In this document: positions 1 to 9,334 of the stretch, in pieces
Layout: every line of letters begins with the position of its first letter
How positions within the stretch are numbered: the first letter of the stretch is position 1
Made by a program: the position numbers and the translations under genes
DNA from: Bacteroidaceae bacterium
GTDB lineage: Bacteria; Bacteroidota; Bacteroidia; Bacteroidales; Bacteroidaceae
DNA: 64,000 nt
Assembly (NCBI GenBank): GCA_017617335.1
Contig: JAFZWK010000005.1
Location: forward strand, 39,776-103,775
Direction: 5' to 3'
The notes under the pieces: generated by a model
Told to the model about the DNA's origin: nothing
What the model saw: the letters and a program-made list of their open reading frames with translations, nothing else
The model's database searches: none

Positions 1-1
1 G

Positions 2-232
2 AATCTGCACTTCCATCTGGATATAAATGGAAAGACTGTGCAACAAGGATTTACTGGTGATATGCTCTACAAAGTGGATGAACTGGTGAGCTACATCAGT
101 CAGTTCTTCACTCTGAAAACAGGCGACCTGATATACACTGGTACTCCAGTAGGTGTGGGCCCCGTTCATATCGATGACCATCTGGTGGGTTATCTGGAGG
201 ACAAAAAAGTGATGGAGTTTAATGTGAAATAG
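2..232 (+). CDS. Fumarylacetoacetate hydrolase-family protein, C-terminal end only
   Basis: The gene runs in from the left edge; only the last 76 residues are present. The segment GDLIYTGTPVGVGP is the hallmark C-terminal loop of the FAH/FAHD fold, a metal-dependent family acting on beta-diketo acids and acylpyruvates or decarboxylating oxaloacetate. The preceding text (DELVSYISQFFTLKTGD) fits the helix before that loop. The exact substrate cannot be told from this part. It lies 46 bases upstream of porU on the same strand. The family is clear; the specific activity is not. Confidence 0.85.
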   Translation, partial: NLHFHLDINGKTVQQGFTGDMLYKVDELVSYISQFFTLKTGDLIYTGTPVGVGPVHIDDHLVGYLEDKKVMEFNVK

Positions 233-278
233 AAGATGTGCTTGCTGCGATGACAATAACGTGGAGAAAAAAGATGCG

Positions 279-3200
279 ATGAAGAGATACATTACATACA
301 TACTGTTGCTTTTGGTGATTCTTCCCTCCTCAGGAAGAGCATCGACAAAGGAAGAAACAGAGAAAGCGAAGTCCACCTTTACTACCCTCGACTGGACGGA
401 GCTGCAGATAGATTCGATGCTGCCTATCTATACTGAGGTGGTTCCCTTGGAGACTGATTACCGTTTCTATGACTATGTTGTTCTGTTGGAATACCCTGAG
501 TATGGTTCGCTCAACAAGGCTGAGGAGAAGATTGTAGAGCAATTCAAAGAAAGGGTAGGTGAAACTATCAAGGTGGAGACTCACGTGGGTGTGGATCGTC
601 GTCAAGGTTTTTTGGACATCTCCTTCATCCCCATTATCCGTAGGGATGGAGCCTATAAGAAACTCCTCAGTTGCCGAATCACCATTCAAGCCAATCCCAA
701 AGCCTCTGTGCCTCGCAAGGTTCCCTCCAGTTCATCTCGCTACGCAGATCATTCTGTCTTGAGTAGTGGTACTTGGGTAAAGATCAGCATCACAGAGGAT
801 GGCATCTACAGCTTGACTCGCAGTAGCTTGCGGAGAATGGGATTCTCGAATCCAGACAAGGTTCATCTCTATGGTTATGGTGGTTATCGACAAAACGAGT
901 TGATAGATGCTGACAAGGACTTCGATGATTTGGAGGAAATCCCTCTTTACAAGCAAGGCGACAACTTACTCTTCTGGGGTAATGGCTTGACTTACTGGAA
1001 CGGCAATACTCGGGTGGTGAATCACTATGCTAATCAGGCTTGCTATTTCTTGACGGAAGGAAATTCTAATACTATCATAGAGGCCATAGCACAATCTGAT
1101 GGGACAGCCGATACTATCTATACGACCTTCCCGTCACATGTACTCTATGAGAAAGACGAATATGCGTGGTACTGGGGTGGAAGGAATCTCTATGAGAATG
1201 TCAACTATGGAAGCAGCAATTCCCATACTTACAAGTTGACTACCTCCAATTCGGCAGGCAACGAACTGCTGACTGTTAGTTTCTCGGCTGGAGCCAGCAA
1301 AGAGACTATCCTCCAGACCAACGTGAATGGGGCAGACATGAAGGAAACAATGTCAATGCCAGCTCTTAGTAAGTATACTTATGCCACTCTTGCCAGCCGA
1401 ACATTCGATGTAAGCAAGTTGGCAGATGGAAACAGTTGGACTGTACGTCTGACCAGCACTTCGGGCAATGATGCCCGATTGGATTATCTGGCCCTCCATT
1501 ATGACAGAAAGATTGTTCCCACCAACGAGGAGGGTTTTGTCGCCTTTTCTCAGACTGGTAATGCAATTTCAGAATTTGATATCATCTGTGACCCAAACAA
1601 TGTTCAGGTGATGAGAGTGGGACAACGAAACGATCCTGCCGTTTTGATCAAAGGAACTGCCAAGGATGGCAACATATTGAGCATTACTGTGGATGACCCT
1701 ACTCGTCGTTATGTGGCTTTCGACACAACTCATAACTTTCCTGAACCTACTTATGTGGGTACGATTGAGAATCAAGATCTGCATTCCTTGGATAGTTTGG
1801 ATATGGTCATCATCATCCCTACGAGTGGAAAAATGAAGCAGCAGGCCCAGCGCTTGGCGGCTGCTCATCTTTATTATGACAGTTTGCGGGTAGGTATTGT
1901 TCGTGCTGATCAAATATATAATGAATTCAGCAGTGGAACACCTGATGCCACAGCTTATCGACGTCTGATGAAGATGCTTTACGATCGAGCTGAAACGGAA
2001 ACTGATGCTCCCCGTTATTTGCTCCTGATGGGCGATGCTGCATGGGATAACCGTATGGTGAGTACAGCTTGGCGAAGTTATAAACCTGATGACTATTTGC
2101 TTTGCTACGAGAGTGAAAACAGTTACAGCGATACCCGCTGCTACGTAATGGAAGATTACTTTGGCTTGCTCGATGATGGTGAAGGAGGTAAATTGCTTCG
2201 AGATAAAACAGACCTTGGCGTGGGACGTTTCCCTGTGACATCTGCTTCAGAAGCTAAGATTATAGTGGACAAGACTATCAACTACATGAGTCGCCAGAAT
2301 GCTGGCAGTTGGAAGAATGTTGTTTGCATGATGGGTGATGATGGAGACGAGAATGAGCACATGAAATATTGCGATGACGTGGCAAAACGCATCAAATCAA
2401 ATAATCCTGAAATAGAGATCCGTAAAGTAATGTGGGATGCCTATACTCGCGTAAGTACTGCGCGAAGCAATACCTATCCTGAGGTGGAGGCTTTGTTGGC
2501 CAAACAGATGAAGGAAGGTGCTCTGGTGATGAACTATACTGGACACGCCAGCACTTATACCTTATCTCATGAATTTGTTCTGAATCTTGAGGATTTCGAA
2601 GCCTTCAAGAGCAGCAATCTTCCCCTTTGGGTCACTGCAGCTTGCGACGTGATGCCTTTCGATGGTCAGTCTGCCAACATCGGTGAGACGGCTGTATTGA
2701 ACCCGGGAGGTTCCGCAGTGGCTTTCTATGGGACCACACGTACTGTATATGCTAACCAGAATTTAACGATGAACCGCTTTTTCATGAAATATCTTTTTGG
2801 CGTAGATGATCATGGGGTACGTTATCGTTTGGGTGATGCGATTCGTTTGGCCAAGAGAGACATTATTACAGATGGTTTTGAATCAGGATTTGAGGAGAAT
2901 AAGCTGCATTATGCCTTATTGGGTGATCCAGCTTTGGTGATGGGGGCTCCATTGCAACGTGTCGTGTTGGACAGTATCAACGGTCAGGTCGTCTCCAGCG
3001 AGAATCCCATTGGGTTGAAGGCTGGCAGTAAAGTGAATATGAGTGGACACATCGAGGACAATGAAGGTAATGTGCTTCCTGATTTCCAAGGAGTTCTCTC
3101 TGCTCGTGTTTACGACAGCGAGGAAACTGTGACATGTAAAAACAATGCAAAAGCTTCCACTCCCTTTACTTTCTTAAGTCGTGAAGATGTTCTCTATAAT

Positions 3201-4043
3201 GCTCAAGACAGTATCCTGGATGGCAAGTTTGAACTTGCTTTCACTGTGCCTGTGGACATCAATTATAGTGACGAGAGAGGGCGTATCGTCTTTTATGCCA
3301 TCAATGATGCTAAGACTGTGGAGGCCAATGGATACAGCGAGGACTTCAATCTGGGTGGTGTAAGCGATGAACTTGATACCGATACCATCTCTCCTTTCAT
3401 CTATGCCTATCTTAACAATGAGGACTTCCAAGATGGTGACGAAGTGAACTCAGAACCATATTTCGTGGCTTTACTGCAGGATGAGAGTGGAATAAATGTG
3501 AGCGGAAATGGAATCGGCCACGACTTGATACTTTGTGTGGATGGACGGGCCGACCGTACCTATAATCTGAATGATAACTACGTGGTTGACTTTGGAAATC
3601 CTACCCGTGGAGTTGTTACTTATACCATTCCTACCTTGGAAGCAGGTCCTCACTCGCTTACCTTCCGTGCATGGGATGTACTGAACAACACGAGTTCCAT
3701 TTCGATGAATTTTGTGGTGAATCCTGGCATGAAGCCTGAGTTGCTGCAACTGACGGCTAATCCCAATCCTGCGGTCACCAACACCAACTTCCTGATTACT
3801 TATGATCGGCCTGGTTCAGAATGCACTTTCACCATTGATGTTTTTGACTTCATGGGGCGTAAATTATGGACTCAGAGCGAAACGGGAAACAGTAGTGGAC
3901 TTTACGTGATACCCTGGAACTTGACAACCGGATCAGGTGGTAGGGTGGGCACAGGTATCTATCTCTATCGTTGTACCTTGCAGTGTGGTGAGAGCAAAGA
4001 AGTGTCAAAAACTCAAAAAATCATTGTTTTGAACAATAAATAG
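279..4043 (+). CDS. porU: PorU, type IX secretion system C-terminal signal peptidase (sortase)
   Basis: This is the cell-surface cysteine protease (peptidase family C25, gingipain type) that removes the C-terminal signal of T9SS cargo and links the cargo to anionic lipopolysaccharide. A signal peptide (MKRYITYILLLLVILPSS) begins at the ATG chosen here; a GTG six codons upstream (261) is open but would only lengthen the basic region. The C25 domain lies around residues 530-880, with the catalytic His in YTGHAS (H756) and the nucleophile in TAACDVMPFDG (C789). The tail from about residue 1155 (LTANPNPAVTNTNF ... GRKLWTQ ... GTGIYLYRC) is a FlgD-like T9SS C-terminal domain, as known for PorU itself. 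At 1254 residues it is of normal PorU size. porV follows after 24 bases, a pairing conserved in the phylum. Confidence 0.95.
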   Translation: MKRYITYILLLLVILPSSGRASTKEETEKAKSTFTTLDWTELQIDSMLPIYTEVVPLETDYRFYDYVVLLEYPEYGSLNKAEEKIVEQFKERVGETIKVETHVGVDRRQGFLDISFIPIIRRDGAYKKLLSCRITIQANPKASVPRKVPSSSSRYADHSVLSSGTWVKISITEDGIYSLTRSSLRRMGFSNPDKVHLYGYGGYRQNELIDADKDFDDLEEIPLYKQGDNLLFWGNGLTYWNGNTRVVNHYANQACYFLTEGNSNTIIEAIAQSDGTADTIYTTFPSHVLYEKDEYAWYWGGRNLYENVNYGSSNSHTYKLTTSNSAGNELLTVSFSAGASKETILQTNVNGADMKETMSMPALSKYTYATLASRTFDVSKLADGNSWTVRLTSTSGNDARLDYLALHYDRKIVPTNEEGFVAFSQTGNAISEFDIICDPNNVQVMRVGQRNDPAVLIKGTAKDGNILSITVDDPTRRYVAFDTTHNFPEPTYVGTIENQDLHSLDSLDMVIIIPTSGKMKQQAQRLAAAHLYYDSLRVGIVRADQIYNEFSSGTPDATAYRRLMKMLYDRAETETDAPRYLLLMGDAAWDNRMVSTAWRSYKPDDYLLCYESENSYSDTRCYVMEDYFGLLDDGEGGKLLRDKTDLGVGRFPVTSASEAKIIVDKTINYMSRQNAGSWKNVVCMMGDDGDENEHMKYCDDVAKRIKSNNPEIEIRKVMWDAYTRVSTARSNTYPEVEALLAKQMKEGALVMNYTGHASTYTLSHEFVLNLEDFEAFKSSNLPLWVTAACDVMPFDGQSANIGETAVLNPGGSAVAFYGTTRTVYANQNLTMNRFFMKYLFGVDDHGVRYRLGDAIRLAKRDIITDGFESGFEENKLHYALLGDPALVMGAPLQRVVLDSINGQVVSSENPIGLKAGSKVNMSGHIEDNEGNVLPDFQGVLSARVYDSEETVTCKNNAKASTPFTFLSREDVLYNAQDSILDGKFELAFTVPVDINYSDERGRIVFYAINDAKTVEANGYSEDFNLGGVSDELDTDTISPFIYAYLNNEDFQDGDEVNSEPYFVALLQDESGINVSGNGIGHDLILCVDGRADRTYNLNDNYVVDFGNPTRGVVTYTIPTLEAGPHSLTFRAWDVLNNTSSISMNFVVNPGMKPELLQLTANPNPAVTNTNFLITYDRPGSECTFTIDVFDFMGRKLWTQSETGNSSGLYVIPWNLTTGSGGRVGTGIYLYRCTLQCGESKEVSKTQKIIVLNNK

Positions 4044-4067
4044 GACTCATGTGAGTTAATATAGTAT

Positions 4068-5249
4068 ATGGATACAAAAAATTTTCGTAATATATTTTTC
4101 CTGATAGCTTTTCTCGTGATGGGAACTCTTGCAACGAGAGCACAGGATAAGAAGAACATGTTCAACCCTGTGAATACCAGTGTGACCTCTCTTGCTATTG
4201 CTCCCGATGCTCGAGCAGGTGCTATGGGTGACGTGGGTGGTGCCACCGAGGCAGACGTGAATTCTCAGTACTGGAATCCCGCCAAGTATCCTTTCAATAT
4301 CGGTCGTGCAGGCGTGGCTGTCAGTTATACCCCTTGGTTGCGTAAGTTGGTCAACGATATCAATCTTGCAAACATGACGGGTTTTTATCGAATTGGTGAT
4401 TATTCCGCCTTCAGTGCATCACTACGTTTCTTCAGTCTCGGCGAAGTGTTCCTGAGCGATATGGAGGACATGACCATCAATCCCTATGAGATGGCCATCG
4501 ATGCTGGTTACAGTCGAATGTTGAGTGAATGTTTCTCAATGGGTGTAAACATGCGTTTTATCTACTCTGATATCAAGTATGACTATACGGCTGAGAGCAG
4601 TGCCGGTAAGGCTTTCGCGGCAGATATTGCCTTATATCGTCTGGGTTATTTCATGGCTGGTAGCCGCGAGTGCAGTTTTGGATGGGGTTTGAACATCAGC
4701 AACATTGGTTCCAAAATTTCCTATGGAGGCGATGATAATTCCGAGTTCATTCCCACCAACTTGCGTCTGGGTATGAACTTCACTGTACCCTTCAACGAGT
4801 ACAACAAGTTTAGTGTAGCTGCCGATGTTAACAAGATGTTGGTGCCTACTTATCCCAAGCAGGAGACAGATGAGCCCGATAATGACTACGAGGACCGTGT
4901 GCAGCGTGATTACTATGATATTTCGCCCATTGCAGGTATATTCAAGAGTTTCTATGATGCTCCCAATGGATTCAAGGAGGAGATGCAGGAGATTCAATGG
5001 AGTCTGGGTGCCGAGTATACCTACAATGACCGTTTCATGCTGCGCGGAGGTTATCACCATGAGGCTGCCAACAAGGGTAATCGTAAATATTTCACCGTTG
5101 GTGCCGGTTTCCACATGAGTGTCTTTTCGGTGGATGCAGCCTATGTCTTCAGTACCAGTCAAACCAATCCTTTGGATCAGACCATGCGTTTTACACTCGG
5201 TTTTGATCTGGATGGTATCAAGGACCTTTTCAGTACGAGAAGAAGATAA
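4068..5249 (+). CDS. porV: PorV (LptO), outer-membrane beta-barrel of the type IX secretion system
   Basis: This 393-residue protein has a signal peptide ending near ATRAQDKKNMF and then the PorV opening VTSLAIAPDARAGAMGDVGGAT, followed by alternating beta-strand text through to the C-terminus (FTLGFDLDGIKDLF). PorV collects cargo as it leaves the SprA translocon and carries it to PorU, and it tethers the PorU attachment complex. It is immediately downstream of porU, and the sprA translocon gene lies 33 kb away in the same window. It converges on ispF with a 15-base gap and no obvious terminator. Confidence 0.95.
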   Translation: MDTKNFRNIFFLIAFLVMGTLATRAQDKKNMFNPVNTSVTSLAIAPDARAGAMGDVGGATEADVNSQYWNPAKYPFNIGRAGVAVSYTPWLRKLVNDINLANMTGFYRIGDYSAFSASLRFFSLGEVFLSDMEDMTINPYEMAIDAGYSRMLSECFSMGVNMRFIYSDIKYDYTAESSAGKAFAADIALYRLGYFMAGSRECSFGWGLNISNIGSKISYGGDDNSEFIPTNLRLGMNFTVPFNEYNKFSVAADVNKMLVPTYPKQETDEPDNDYEDRVQRDYYDISPIAGIFKSFYDAPNGFKEEMQEIQWSLGAEYTYNDRFMLRGGYHHEAANKGNRKYFTVGAGFHMSVFSVDAAYVFSTSQTNPLDQTMRFTLGFDLDGIKDLFSTRRR

Positions 5250-5264
5250 GGGTAATTCTTTATG

Positions 5265-5744
5265 TTAAGGCTTTTGTATCAGTACTACTGCGTAAGCTGA
5301 TATACCTTCCTCTCGGCCTGTGAAGCCCAATTTCTCTGTAGTGGTAGCTTTTATGCTTACATCGTCAATATCAATTTCCATTACCTTGGCAAGGCATTCC
5401 TGCATGGCTGGGATGTGGGCTTTCAACTTGGGTCGCTCGGCACAGACGGTAGCATCAATGTTGCCTACATGATAACCTTTAGTGGCTACCAGCTCTATGG
5501 TCTTACGTAGCAGAATCTTACTATCGATATTGAGGAACTTGTCGCTGTTGTCGGGGAAGTGATAACCGATGTCGCGCATATTGGCGGCACCTAATATGGC
5601 ATCGCATATTGCGTGAATCACAACGTCAGCATCGCTGTGACCTTCCAATCCCAATGTGTGATCCACTTTGATGCCTCCAAGCCATAGGTCGCGTCCTTCC
5701 ACCAATCGATGGACATCATACCCCATTCCTACTCTTATTCTCAT
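5265..5744 (-). CDS. ispF: 2-C-methyl-D-erythritol 2,4-cyclodiphosphate synthase
   Basis: IspF cyclises CDP-methylerythritol 2-phosphate in the non-mevalonate isoprenoid pathway, the same pathway as dxr at 11.8 kb. The start MRIRVGMGYDVHRL gives the standard length of 159 residues; an upstream extension in frame overlaps the MORN gene and is not family-like. Metal ligands are visible in GYDVH (Asp and His) and in GLEGHSDADV (His); DIGYHFPD is the usual substrate-binding motif and SIKATTTEKLGF the usual C-terminal signature. It is the last gene of the yicC-gmk-nadD-MORN-ispF minus-strand run, 8 bases after the MORN gene. Confidence 0.96.
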   Translation of the reverse strand: MRIRVGMGYDVHRLVEGRDLWLGGIKVDHTLGLEGHSDADVVIHAICDAILGAANMRDIGYHFPDNSDKFLNIDSKILLRKTIELVATKGYHVGNIDATVCAERPKLKAHIPAMQECLAKVMEIDIDDVSIKATTTEKLGFTGREEGISAYAVVLIQKP

Positions 5745-5752
5745 TGTCTCAG

Positions 5753-6403
5753 TTATCTTTGTTTGATGGATATTACACGTATGGCTTGTTCTCCTTGCCA
5801 TTCACCTGCAAAGATGCCACTCTCAGACGTGAAGAAGGCCCCGTAACCCCAACGCTGATCGTTACCGAATTCGCCAAACCAGAAATCACCATTGGGATAA
5901 TAGTATATTCCGTAACCATGACGTTTCCCAAGATAGGTTTCACCCATATACCGCTCTCCGTTGGGATAGTCAATGGTTTGGAAACGATAAGCATTGATAT
6001 CTTTGTCCTCCAGTGTATCTTTTTCTTTGCCTCGCAGGATGTATTCAATGTCCCCGCCTGCCATATTATAGGCAACATGATATTCGGGATCTCCTACTAT
6101 GGAAACTCTGTTGGCAATGGTAATGCCGAAGAGGAGTTTGTTTTCACGGAACTTGCCTATTACACGGGAACCATCCAGATTGATAAGCATCCCATAACCA
6201 TAAAGTTGGTTCAGGTTGTCTAATTGGCCCACGTATTGTCCGAATGCCGTATCAATGACTTTACTCTTATATTTGCTTATCTGGTCCAAGAAGATTTGTT
6301 CGTAGGCACTTGGTGCAATCTCATACTTCTCGATGGGAGTAATTTGGGCAGAGCAATATAGTGCGCTGACTGCCAATATGGTGAAAAACAACGTCTTTTT
6401 CAT
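5753..6403 (-). CDS. Exported MORN-repeat protein
   Basis: The protein has 216 residues. It begins with a signal peptide (MKKTLFFTILAVSALYCSAQ). The ATG is fixed by an ATGA overlap with the nadD stop codon (6400-6403). The second half carries MORN-type repeats: YGYGMLINLDGSRVIGKF, YPNGERYMGETYLGKRHGYG, YYPNGDFWFGEFGNDQRWGY and GIFAGEW. MORN repeats form elongated beta-hairpin sheets used for lipid or protein contact; no enzyme domain is present. Translational coupling to nadD suggests co-expression rather than a shared reaction. The function is unknown. Confidence 0.85.
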   Translation of the reverse strand: MKKTLFFTILAVSALYCSAQITPIEKYEIAPSAYEQIFLDQISKYKSKVIDTAFGQYVGQLDNLNQLYGYGMLINLDGSRVIGKFRENKLLFGITIANRVSIVGDPEYHVAYNMAGGDIEYILRGKEKDTLEDKDINAYRFQTIDYPNGERYMGETYLGKRHGYGIYYYPNGDFWFGEFGNDQRWGYGAFFTSESGIFAGEWQGEQAIRVISIKQR

Positions 6404-6972
6404 TGATAGTATCCTTTCTTTTTTATTTCTTTCCATACAGCGGGAGCAAGGTCCTCACCCTTGTAGGTTCCCGCCTTTATTTGTTCTCGAATGACCGTGC
6501 TGCTTATGTCCAGCAACGGTGTGTTGGCAATAAGAATGTTTGCCGACACGTTACTTAGTTCGTAGCCTGGCCGAGGGTAGATGATGATACGATGTTGTTG
6601 CAAAATTTCATCGTGATGGTACCACTGAGGGAAACGTTCCCAGTTGTCGGCTCCAATGACTAATACGAATTCCCGTTCAGGATATTTCTCTCGTAAATGC
6701 TCAAGTGTGATTACCATATAGGAGGGACGTGGCAGTTTCATCTCAATGTCACATACTGCCAGATGAGCTCTCCCTTTGATGGCGAGACGAGTCAAACGCA
6801 GGCGATCCTTATCACAGAGTAGTTTGTCATCTACCTTGAATGGGTTCTGAGGAGAGACAAGAAACCACAGTTCGTCCACCAATCCCTGTTTCACCAGTGC
6901 CTTCCCTAACGTGGTGTGCCCATTATGAATGGGATTGAAACTTCCTCCGTAGATTCCTGTCACTATCTTCAT
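6400..6972 (-). CDS. nadD: Nicotinate-nucleotide adenylyltransferase
   Basis: NadD transfers AMP from ATP to nicotinate mononucleotide, giving deamido-NAD. The 190-residue protein shows the nucleotidyltransferase motif GGSFNPIHNGH (T/HxGH class), the substrate loop VSPQNPFK, IGADNWERFPQW in mid-protein, and the C-terminal ISSTVIR motif. All are in the usual order and the length is normal. It starts 12 bases after gmk and overlaps the MORN gene by four bases, so it sits inside one transcription unit. Confidence 0.95.
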   Translation of the reverse strand: MKIVTGIYGGSFNPIHNGHTTLGKALVKQGLVDELWFLVSPQNPFKVDDKLLCDKDRLRLTRLAIKGRAHLAVCDIEMKLPRPSYMVITLEHLREKYPEREFVLVIGADNWERFPQWYHHDEILQQHRIIIYPRPGYELSNVSANILIANTPLLDISSTVIREQIKAGTYKGEDLAPAVWKEIKKKGYYQ

Positions 6973-6984
6973 GCCAACGGTTCT

Positions 6985-7608
6985 TTATTTTCTCAGAAAC
7001 TCATTTATCAGACGCAAAGTCTCGGCTTCAGCATCCTCCAGTATGTCATTTACCACAATGTGGTCGAATCGGGAGGCGAAACTCAGCTCGTAGTCCGCCT
7101 TGGCCAGACGCTTTTCTATCTGTTCCATATCATCCGTACCACGATTGATCAGACGTCGGCGCAGTTCCTCTATCGAAGGTGGTTGGATGAAGAGGCTCAT
7201 TGCTCGGTCTCCATAGAATTCCTTGATATTGCATCCGCCTTTCACGTCCACATCGAAGACCACGTTTTGTCCTTCCTTCAGCTGATGCTCCACCTGTTCC
7301 TTCAGTGTACCGTAGAATCGGTCCTGATAGACTTCTTCATACTCCAGGAACTCATCGTTCTGAATCTTCTGGCGGAACTCTTCGGGCGAGAGAAAGAAAT
7401 ATTCCACGCCGTTCTGTTCAGTCCCACGAGGAGGACGGCTTGTTGCGCTGATGCTGAATGCCAGTTTCAACTCTGGGTGCTCATTCATCAACCACTGCAC
7501 GATGGTGGTTTTCCCGCTGCCAGAGGGAGCAGAGAAGATCAACAAGCCTCCCTCTGTCCTTTCTGGAGAGGGATGAGACAACTCTTTTTGTGTCTTTTTC
7601 CTTGCCAT
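6985..7608 (-). CDS. gmk: Guanylate kinase
   Basis: Gmk phosphorylates GMP to GDP. The P-loop is FSAPSGSGKTT, followed by the GMP-binding segments SATSRPPRGTEQNGVEYFF and FLEYEEVYQDRFYGT, and FDVDVKGGCNIKE in the core; IQPPSIEELRRRLINRGTD is the family lid region. A tail of about 20 residues precedes the fold (MARKKTQKELSHPSPERTE), slightly longer than in enterobacterial enzymes, so a later start is possible, but no better ATG is present before the P-loop. It lies between yicC (68-base gap) and nadD (12-base gap). Confidence 0.95.
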   Translation of the reverse strand: MARKKTQKELSHPSPERTEGGLLIFSAPSGSGKTTIVQWLMNEHPELKLAFSISATSRPPRGTEQNGVEYFFLSPEEFRQKIQNDEFLEYEEVYQDRFYGTLKEQVEHQLKEGQNVVFDVDVKGGCNIKEFYGDRAMSLFIQPPSIEELRRRLINRGTDDMEQIEKRLAKADYELSFASRFDHIVVNDILEDAEAETLRLINEFLRK

Positions 7609-7676
7609 TTTTTTATGCTTTTTATGTTCCTTTTTATCCGATTACCATTCCTTCTTTGGAGGAGGAAGAAGAGTTC

Positions 7677-8552
7677 CTACATCACATTCAGCACTTGTTC
7701 CTTAATCTGTTCCAATTCGTCCTTCATTTTTACGACGATGTTCTGCATTTCTGCCTGGTTACTCTTGCTTCCTGTAGTGTTGATCTCACGTCCCATCTCC
7801 TGAGCAATGAAACCAAGTTTTTTTCCTTGGCCATGGCCGTTTTCCATTGTCTCTCGGAAATAACGGAGATGGTTGGTCAGACGCTGTTTTTCTTCATTGA
7901 TGTCCAGTTTCTCAATGTAATAGATCATTTCCTGCTCTAAACGGTTGCGATCATATTCTACTTCAGGGATGGTCTTCAGGTTGTCAACCAAGCGTTGACG
8001 GATCTTCTCCGTGCGTTCTTTTTCGTAAGGGGCTATGTTGGCCAAAAGAGTTTCGATGTTATCCAGTTTCTCCTGAAACTTTTTCTGCAGGGCAGCACCT
8101 TCCTGCTTCCTGAATTCCACTAATTGCAGAACGGCTTGTTCCACGACGTTGCGAGCCACCGTCCATTCCTCTTCACTGAGTTCCTGTACATCCGTCTTAG
8201 AGAGTACATCAGGCATACGCATCAAAGTGCTCCACCAATCAATCGGCTCGGGTAAATTATATTTAGTCATGATATTCTTGATTTGCCGATAGTAATTTTC
8301 TATGAGTGCATCGTTGATGGGAGTGGCGACTTGGTCAGTTGTTGGTTCAACCCAGAGATTGAATTCCACCTTTCCACGCTCAAGAGTTTTGGATATCAAA
8401 CCTCTGATTTCCATATCCTTTTCTCGATATATGGGAGCCAGGCGTGTTGACAAGTCCAGTGCTTTGCTATTGAGTGACTTTACCTCTGCTGTAATCTTTT
8501 TTCCCTGGTATTCGGCTGAGGCCTTACCGTAACCAGTCATTGACTGAATCAT
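7677..8552 (-). CDS. yicC: YicC-family endoribonuclease
   Basis: The chosen ATG gives 291 residues beginning MIQSMTGYGKASAEYQGK, the family's invariant N-terminus; the open frame continues far upstream through the tsaB promoter but is not protein-like. The C-terminal DUF1732 segment is intact (GREINTTGSKSNQAEMQNIV). YicC proteins are reported to act in RNA turnover. A consensus -7 box lies 21 bases before the start. It heads the minus-strand unit leading to gmk, an arrangement common across bacteria. Confidence 0.92.
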   Translation of the reverse strand: MIQSMTGYGKASAEYQGKKITAEVKSLNSKALDLSTRLAPIYREKDMEIRGLISKTLERGKVEFNLWVEPTTDQVATPINDALIENYYRQIKNIMTKYNLPEPIDWWSTLMRMPDVLSKTDVQELSEEEWTVARNVVEQAVLQLVEFRKQEGAALQKKFQEKLDNIETLLANIAPYEKERTEKIRQRLVDNLKTIPEVEYDRNRLEQEMIYYIEKLDINEEKQRLTNHLRYFRETMENGHGQGKKLGFIAQEMGREINTTGSKSNQAEMQNIVVKMKDELEQIKEQVLNVM

Positions 8553-8573
8553 AATTTTAACAACAATTTTGTG

Positions 8574-8581
8574 CAAAAGTA
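8574..8581 (-). promoter_or_regulatory. Bacteroidota -7 box of the yicC operon
   Basis: The minus strand reads TACTTTTG, matching TAnnTTTG, 21 bases before the yicC start. No clear TTG is present at the expected -33 spacing. It lies back to back with the tsaB box, so the 84-base gap holds divergent promoters. Confidence 0.6.
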
Positions 8582-8603
8582 GCAAAATAATAGGAGAAAA
8601 TTG

Positions 8604-8611
8604 TAACTTTG
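8604..8611 (+). promoter_or_regulatory. Bacteroidota -7 box of the tsaB operon
   Basis: TAACTTTG matches the TAnnTTTG consensus and sits 25 bases before the tsaB ATG. A -33 TTTG at the usual spacing is not evident. This is the only promoter-like site seen ahead of the eight-gene housekeeping run. Confidence 0.6.
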
Positions 8612-8636
8612 TGCCAAAATAAAGAAAAAAAACTGG

Positions 8637-9329
8637 ATGGCTTGTATTCTGCATATTGAAACCAGCACTCAAGTGTGTTCTGTGGCCGTAAGTCAGGATG
8701 GTGTTCTTCTTTTCCATGAAGAAGACATGGAAGGTCCCAGCCACAGTGTCAAGTGTGGGGTTTTTGTTGAGGAAGCTCTCTCGTTTGCCGAGAGCCATGC
8801 CATCCCTTTGGATGCTGTAGCTATCAGTAAGGGTCCTGGCAGTTATACAGGATTGCGCATCGGTGTTTCGATGGCAAAAGGTGTATGTTATGGCCGTCGG
8901 GTTCCTTTGATTGCGGTTCCCACGTTGCAGGTTCAGTGTGTGCCTGTTCTGCTTTATCATGAGGAACTGGAAGATGATGCCCTACTCATTCCTATGATAG
9001 ATGCTCGCCGAATGGAGGTTTACTCTGTGGTGTTTGACCGTGCTTTGCATGAGATTCGCCCGACGCAAGCCGATATCGTGGAAGAGGGAACCTATCAGGA
9101 ATATCTAGAACGAGGTCCTGTCTATTTCTTTGGTGACGGAGCTGCCAAGTGTGAGGCAAAGATTCAGCATCCCAATGCACATTTCATTCCTAATATTAAC
9201 CCATTGGCAAAATATATGTATCCTTTGGCTGAGAAATCATTCTTACGTGGCGAGTTTCAGGATGTGGCATATTTTGAGCCTTATTATCTGAAGGAGTTCG
9301 TGGCAACTCATTCTAAAAAGTTTTTTTAA
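8637..9329 (+). CDS. tsaB: TsaB, tRNA threonylcarbamoyladenosine biosynthesis protein
   Basis: TsaB is the ASKHA-fold partner that holds TsaD in the complex making t6A37 in tRNAs that read ANN codons. The 230-residue protein begins ILHIETSTQVCSVAVSQDG (phosphate-1 loop) and carries the family motif ISKGPGSYTGLRIGVSMAKG. The TsaD metal-binding His motif is absent, as expected for TsaB. It is the first gene of the plus-strand operon; the DUF4290 gene follows after five bases. Confidence 0.94.
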   Translation: MACILHIETSTQVCSVAVSQDGVLLFHEEDMEGPSHSVKCGVFVEEALSFAESHAIPLDAVAISKGPGSYTGLRIGVSMAKGVCYGRRVPLIAVPTLQVQCVPVLLYHEELEDDALLIPMIDARRMEVYSVVFDRALHEIRPTQADIVEEGTYQEYLERGPVYFFGDGAAKCEAKIQHPNAHFIPNINPLAKYMYPLAEKSFLRGEFQDVAYFEPYYLKEFVATHSKKFF

Positions 9330-9334
9330 TTTCA

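Noticed and set aside
8553-8960. Long N-terminal extension of YicC
   Set aside because: It would run through both divergent promoters and the tsaB start; the YicC family begins at MIQSMTGYGK.
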